Assembly: GCA_963632825.1 (NCBI GenBank)
Contig: CAVGWF010000001.1
Location: forward strand, 1 to 54,328
Source: F23-B02 sp963632825
GTDB lineage: Bacteria > Bacillota > Clostridia > Oscillospirales > Oscillospiraceae
Direction: 5' to 3'
DNA length: 54,328 bases
Made by a program: the position numbers and the translations under genes
The notes under the pieces: generated by a model
What the model was told of the DNA's origin: nothing
The model's input: only the letters and a program-made list of their open reading frames with translations
Databases searched by the model: none
In this document: piece after piece, positions 51,760-54,328 of the stretch
Numbering within the stretch: position 1 is the first letter of the stretch
Layout of the letters: every line of letters starts with the position of its first letter

Positions 51760-53166
51760 TCAGCCGAGCGCGCCGGTAGCGGCGATAACTGCAGTCCAGA
51801 GCGAGGAAACAAGGATGTAGCCAATGGTAATGAGAATGCCGGAACTCATCATGTCCTTGATCTTCCAGTAACCGCCGGAGTAGGTGGTAAAGCAGGTCGG
51901 ATCGATCGGGACGAGCAGCAGCATGCTGGTGGACATGCAGACGGGCAGGCAGACAACGATCGGATTGAGGCCGAGGTTGACAGCCAGCGCGCCGACAACG
52001 GGCAGGCAAAGGCCGGCCAGAGAGACGCCCTGAGGCATCGGATAATGGCCAACGGCCATCATGACATTGATCACAAGGAGCAGCACGACAAGGCCCATAC
52101 CTGCGACCTTGGACAGGAAGAGGTTCGAGAGAATGCCGCTGAGCCAGGCGCCGGTGCCGAGGTTTGCAACAACGGTTGCAAGCGCAGTGGCAGCGCCGCA
52201 GATCAGGAACGCAGACCAGTCGATCTTGGTGCTGGCCTCTTTCCAGTTGACCAGGTTCATGCCGGGCAGGGACATGACAAAGATGCCGCCCCATGCAGTC
52301 ATGTACATATCAATACCGGTCTGCTTGGGGATGAACCACAGCACGATCATGATCGCAAAAACGATCGTAAACTTCAGCTCGTCGCCCTTGAGCGGCCCCA
52401 CATTCTTGCGGTCCTCTTTCAGGGAGTCAAGACCTTTCACAACATCGATCTCGGGCTTGTACAGCCAGCAGAGAATGAGCCATGCAAGCACGATGCTGAC
52501 CAATGCCACCGGCACGCCGACGAGGGACCACTGGCCAAAGCTGATCTCAACGTCGCAGATGTTCTTGAGCAGGGACATGGTCACGGCATTCATGCCGCTG
52601 CCTGCAGGCGTGCCGATACCGCCGATGGCAGCGCCGACAGGAATACCAAGCATGATGGCCTTGCCGAAGTTGGACTTGCCCGGCTCGCAGCCGTTCTGCT
52701 CAAGGATGGGCGCGCACAGTCCGAAGAACACCAGTGCGGTGGGAATATCCGCCAGGAACATGGAGACAATGCAGGTGCCCATCATAACTGCCAGCAGCAC
52801 CGCCTTGGCCTTGTTGCCGAACATCGGCAAAATGTAAAGTGAAATTCTGTGGCCGAGGCCAACCTTGGTAAAGATCTGGCCGATGACCATCGCCGCCAGC
52901 AGGAAGAACGGGCCGGTGGAAGCGAAGTTCGCGAGAATGTTGGCCTCTTTTTCAAAGCCGACCCATGCGCCGAAAAACAGCACAAACACTGCCGTAACGG
53001 CCATGGGGACTGCTTCTGTCAGCCACAGCAGAACTGCAACGAACAGAACCAGGAAGCCGTCCCAGCCAGCCTGATCCAGTCCACTGGGAACGAAGTTGCG
53101 CAGAATGAAGAAGCCGCCGAAGATCAGGATGAGGCATAGCCATTTTTTGACCTTATCGTTTTTCAT
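51760..53166 (-). CDS. SLC13/DASS-family anion:sodium symporter
   Basis: 468 aa, about eleven membrane segments. LLWLTEAVPMAVTAVFVLFF, GIPVGAAIGGIGTPAGSGMN, GHYPMPQGVSLAGLCLPVVG and CFTTYSGGYWKIKDMM are DASS-type landmarks. Members import di- and tricarboxylates or sulfate. At the first substrate loop it has GSGMN where many members have an S/T-P-N sequence, hinting at a different ligand. The start at 53166 follows AAGGAG by 11 bases. It is the first gene of the catabolic row. Confidence 0.88.
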   Translation of the reverse strand: MKNDKVKKWLCLILIFGGFFILRNFVPSGLDQAGWDGFLVLFVAVLLWLTEAVPMAVTAVFVLFFGAWVGFEKEANILANFASTGPFFLLAAMVIGQIFTKVGLGHRISLYILPMFGNKAKAVLLAVMMGTCIVSMFLADIPTALVFFGLCAPILEQNGCEPGKSNFGKAIMLGIPVGAAIGGIGTPAGSGMNAVTMSLLKNICDVEISFGQWSLVGVPVALVSIVLAWLILCWLYKPEIDVVKGLDSLKEDRKNVGPLKGDELKFTIVFAIMIVLWFIPKQTGIDMYMTAWGGIFVMSLPGMNLVNWKEASTKIDWSAFLICGAATALATVVANLGTGAWLSGILSNLFLSKVAGMGLVVLLLVINVMMAVGHYPMPQGVSLAGLCLPVVGALAVNLGLNPIVVCLPVCMSTSMLLLVPIDPTCFTTYSGGYWKIKDMMSSGILITIGYILVSSLWTAVIAATGALG

Positions 53167-53297
53167 TCCATAAATCACTCCTTTTCCTTTTTCTTTTTTG
53201 GTTTTCGTCTGGGGTCTTTCTCCTTGCGTTAAAAGCGTATCACAGTGCCCATTGGCATTGTGGGGCATTTCCTTCGTTTTCGTCGCCAAAACGGCAG

Positions 53298-53356
53298 TTG
53301 TGCAGTTTTCTGCTTTTTACACAATTCGCAAAAAAATCTTTGTGCTGTTTGCACAA
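53298..53356 (-). promoter_or_regulatory. Cluster of TTGTGC half-sites upstream of the catabolic operon
   Basis: TTGTGC-TGTTT-GCACAA is a perfect inverted repeat at 53340-53356; further half-sites are TTGTGCA (53298-53304) and CACAA (53320-53324). They lie 130-190 bases before the SLC13 start. The Lrp-type regulator is a plausible binder. I cannot place a convincing -35/-10 pair. Confidence 0.5.
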
Positions 53357-53383
53357 TTAAAAGTGCGTAATCCGACCAAATAT

Positions 53384-53439
53384 GAAAAATAAAAGGAGCG
53401 AAACAGGCTTTTTGTTTTTCAACGCATCCCGTTTCGCTC
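53384..53439 (-). terminator. Terminator of the lpdD-like gene
   Basis: GAGCGAAAC (53396-53404) and GTTTCGCTC (53431-53439) form the stem, followed on the minus strand by CCTTTTATTTTTC. It separates the lpdD-like gene from the SLC13 operon. Confidence 0.8.
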
Positions 53440-53466
53440 TATTATTGTCGTTTTTCCGCCGATTTG

Positions 53467-53817
53467 TCAATCAAAATGCTCCAATATGCGCACGAGCATT
53501 TCGTCACTTGCCCGCACAATTTCTGCTATGTCCTGTTTTGACACGCCGTCAAAATGGATCCCGCTCACCACACACACGGTCGTGTTCAGCCTTTGCGCCA
53601 GCGCCTGCGCGAATTTGTCGCCAACGACATCGTCGCGATGTGCTGGCAGCAGTATTTTTTCAAGCCTGGGCTCGCCGCCGCACATCCGGCACACCGAAAC
53701 ACTGCCGATATGCGCGGCGTCCCCGCCCGTCACGGTGACAAGCAGGTCTTTCCCTCGCCATGTAAGCCATGCCTCGATCGTCCTGCCGAGCACTTCCTTT
53801 TTTATTGTGTTGTTCAT
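53467..53817 (-). CDS. LpdD-like prenyl-flavin chaperone (probable)
   Basis: 116 aa, cytoplasmic. RTIEAWLTWRGKDLLVTVTG, then GGDAAHIGSVSV and SGIHFDGVSKQDI resemble LpdD of the gallate decarboxylase system, a small protein of the proteasome-assembly-chaperone-like fold linked to UbiD maturation; this is from memory. GGAGGAG five bases before ATG 53817 sets the start. Own transcript upstream of the SLC13 operon, same strand. Presence beside ubiD and ubiX supports the call. Confidence 0.6.
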   Translation of the reverse strand: MNNTIKKEVLGRTIEAWLTWRGKDLLVTVTGGDAAHIGSVSVCRMCGGEPRLEKILLPAHRDDVVGDKFAQALAQRLNTTVCVVSGIHFDGVSKQDIAEIVRASDEMLVRILEHFD

Positions 53818-54095
53818 AAGATCTCCTCCGCCGCACAGCCGCATACGCATAGAAACTCTCTGCAAGATCAACGACCGGCCTTTTCAAATCATATGCATAC
53901 ATTTTTAATATGACCTGTCCATGCGCAGTCGGCTGTTCATAAATTCAGGTTTTGACAGATTGTATCATGTGCGCACCGGGTATTCAAGCGATCAACAGAC
54001 AAAATGGCTGCCGCGTTCCACATCGCGCATTCGACCGGCAAAACCGCGCTGTAAAGATTTATCATCTCGCATCCTTGCTCGCTTTTGTAGGTTTG
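53818..54095. other. Gap without genes
   Basis: About 280 bases between the lpdD-like gene and the transposase remnant. No coding frame with homology that I recognise. It must contain the promoter of the lpdD-like gene; TGGACA followed by AT-rich sequence (minus strand, about 53915-53890) is a weak candidate. Confidence 0.4.
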
Positions 54096-54327
54096 TCAAA
54101 CATATTGGACAGTGAACTCGTTGGGAGAAAGCCAGCGGAGGGGTCTCATGGGTAGGCTGTTGGAACGACGGTTGGTAAACTCAAAACCGTTGTCCGTCTG
54201 GACGCATTCCACCCGGATGCCCCGGCGAGCATACCACGCGGTCAGTTTGCGAAGGAAGTCCGCTGAGGAGTAGGTGGACTGCTCCGGATAGGCCGCGAGA
54301 AACCGCAGACGGGTAAATTCGTCGATG
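54096..54327 (-). pseudogene. IS481-like transposase remnant (cut by window end)
   Basis: Minus-strand frame IDEFTRLRFLAAYPEQSTYS through RRGIRVECVQTDNGFEFTNR, the integrase-core part with the second catalytic Asp. It then jumps to LPMRPLRWLSPNEFTVQYV and a stop, which looks like the C-terminal end of such proteins, so the segment with the catalytic Glu is deleted in frame. The 5' part lies beyond the window. Confidence 0.75.
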
Positions 54328-54328
54328 G

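Overview
The window looks like a chromosomal segment from a moderately GC-rich, anaerobic Firmicute of class Clostridia, most likely an Oscillospirales (Ruminococcaceae/Oscillospiraceae) gut bacterium. The evidence is a Spo0A-type sporulation regulator, the hfq / HlyD-like / yggS / sepF / divIVA row, clostridial gyrA, a CD1247-type zinc-ribbon protein, frequent AGGAGG ribosome sites, and modular palindromic intergenic repeats of a kind I associate with Faecalibacterium-like genomes. This is inference from gene content; no database search was run.

Layout. 1-4553: gyrA, a SHOCT-domain membrane protein and rnhA, set among repeat clusters. 4947-8235 (minus): zinc-ribbon protein, efp, small membrane protein, M24 peptidase, TtcA-like tRNA thiolase. 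8340-9366: rplM-rpsI with a clear promoter and leader hairpin. 9264-11649: a decayed integrative element in the 3' end of rpsI, carrying an AAA/DUF4143 ATPase and an integrase remnant. 11750-22239: lipoprotein, ZIP transporter, wecB-tagO-trpS, gltX, ileS. 22545-25385 (minus): hfq, HlyD-like gene, yggS, sepF, divIVA. 25434-33365: mutL-miaA diverging from miaB-(membrane protein)-mutS, combining mismatch repair with A37 tRNA modification. 33365-35150: CPBP protease, FolT-like S component, a candidate structured RNA and a DUF378 protein.

35247-39700 is an accessory zone upstream and downstream of two XRE regulators. It holds a lipoprotein, a zinc-ribbon protein and a membrane protein, and it is bracketed by a 138-bp direct duplication of the 3' end of spo0A, with the first codons of a tyrosine recombinase next to it. 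The intact spo0A encodes an unusual receiver domain that has lost the invariant lysine. 39975-44206: YdcZ-type transporter, ACT-domain protein, short aspartokinase, psuG and initiator tRNA-Met.

44764-53817 is the most interesting block: a nine-gene minus-strand cluster plus a nearby gene. It encodes an SLC13 anion transporter, an Lrp/AsnC regulator, a four-subunit 2-oxoacid:ferredoxin oxidoreductase, a CoA-transferase, UbiX, UbiD and a probable LpdD-type prenyl-flavin chaperone. Together these suggest import of a carboxylate, a prenyl-FMN-dependent decarboxylation, CoA transfer and ferredoxin-linked oxidation of a 2-oxoacid. The substrate cannot be read from the sequence. The block lies between gene scars beside tRNA-fMet and an IS481-like transposase remnant, so it was probably acquired or rearranged as an island.
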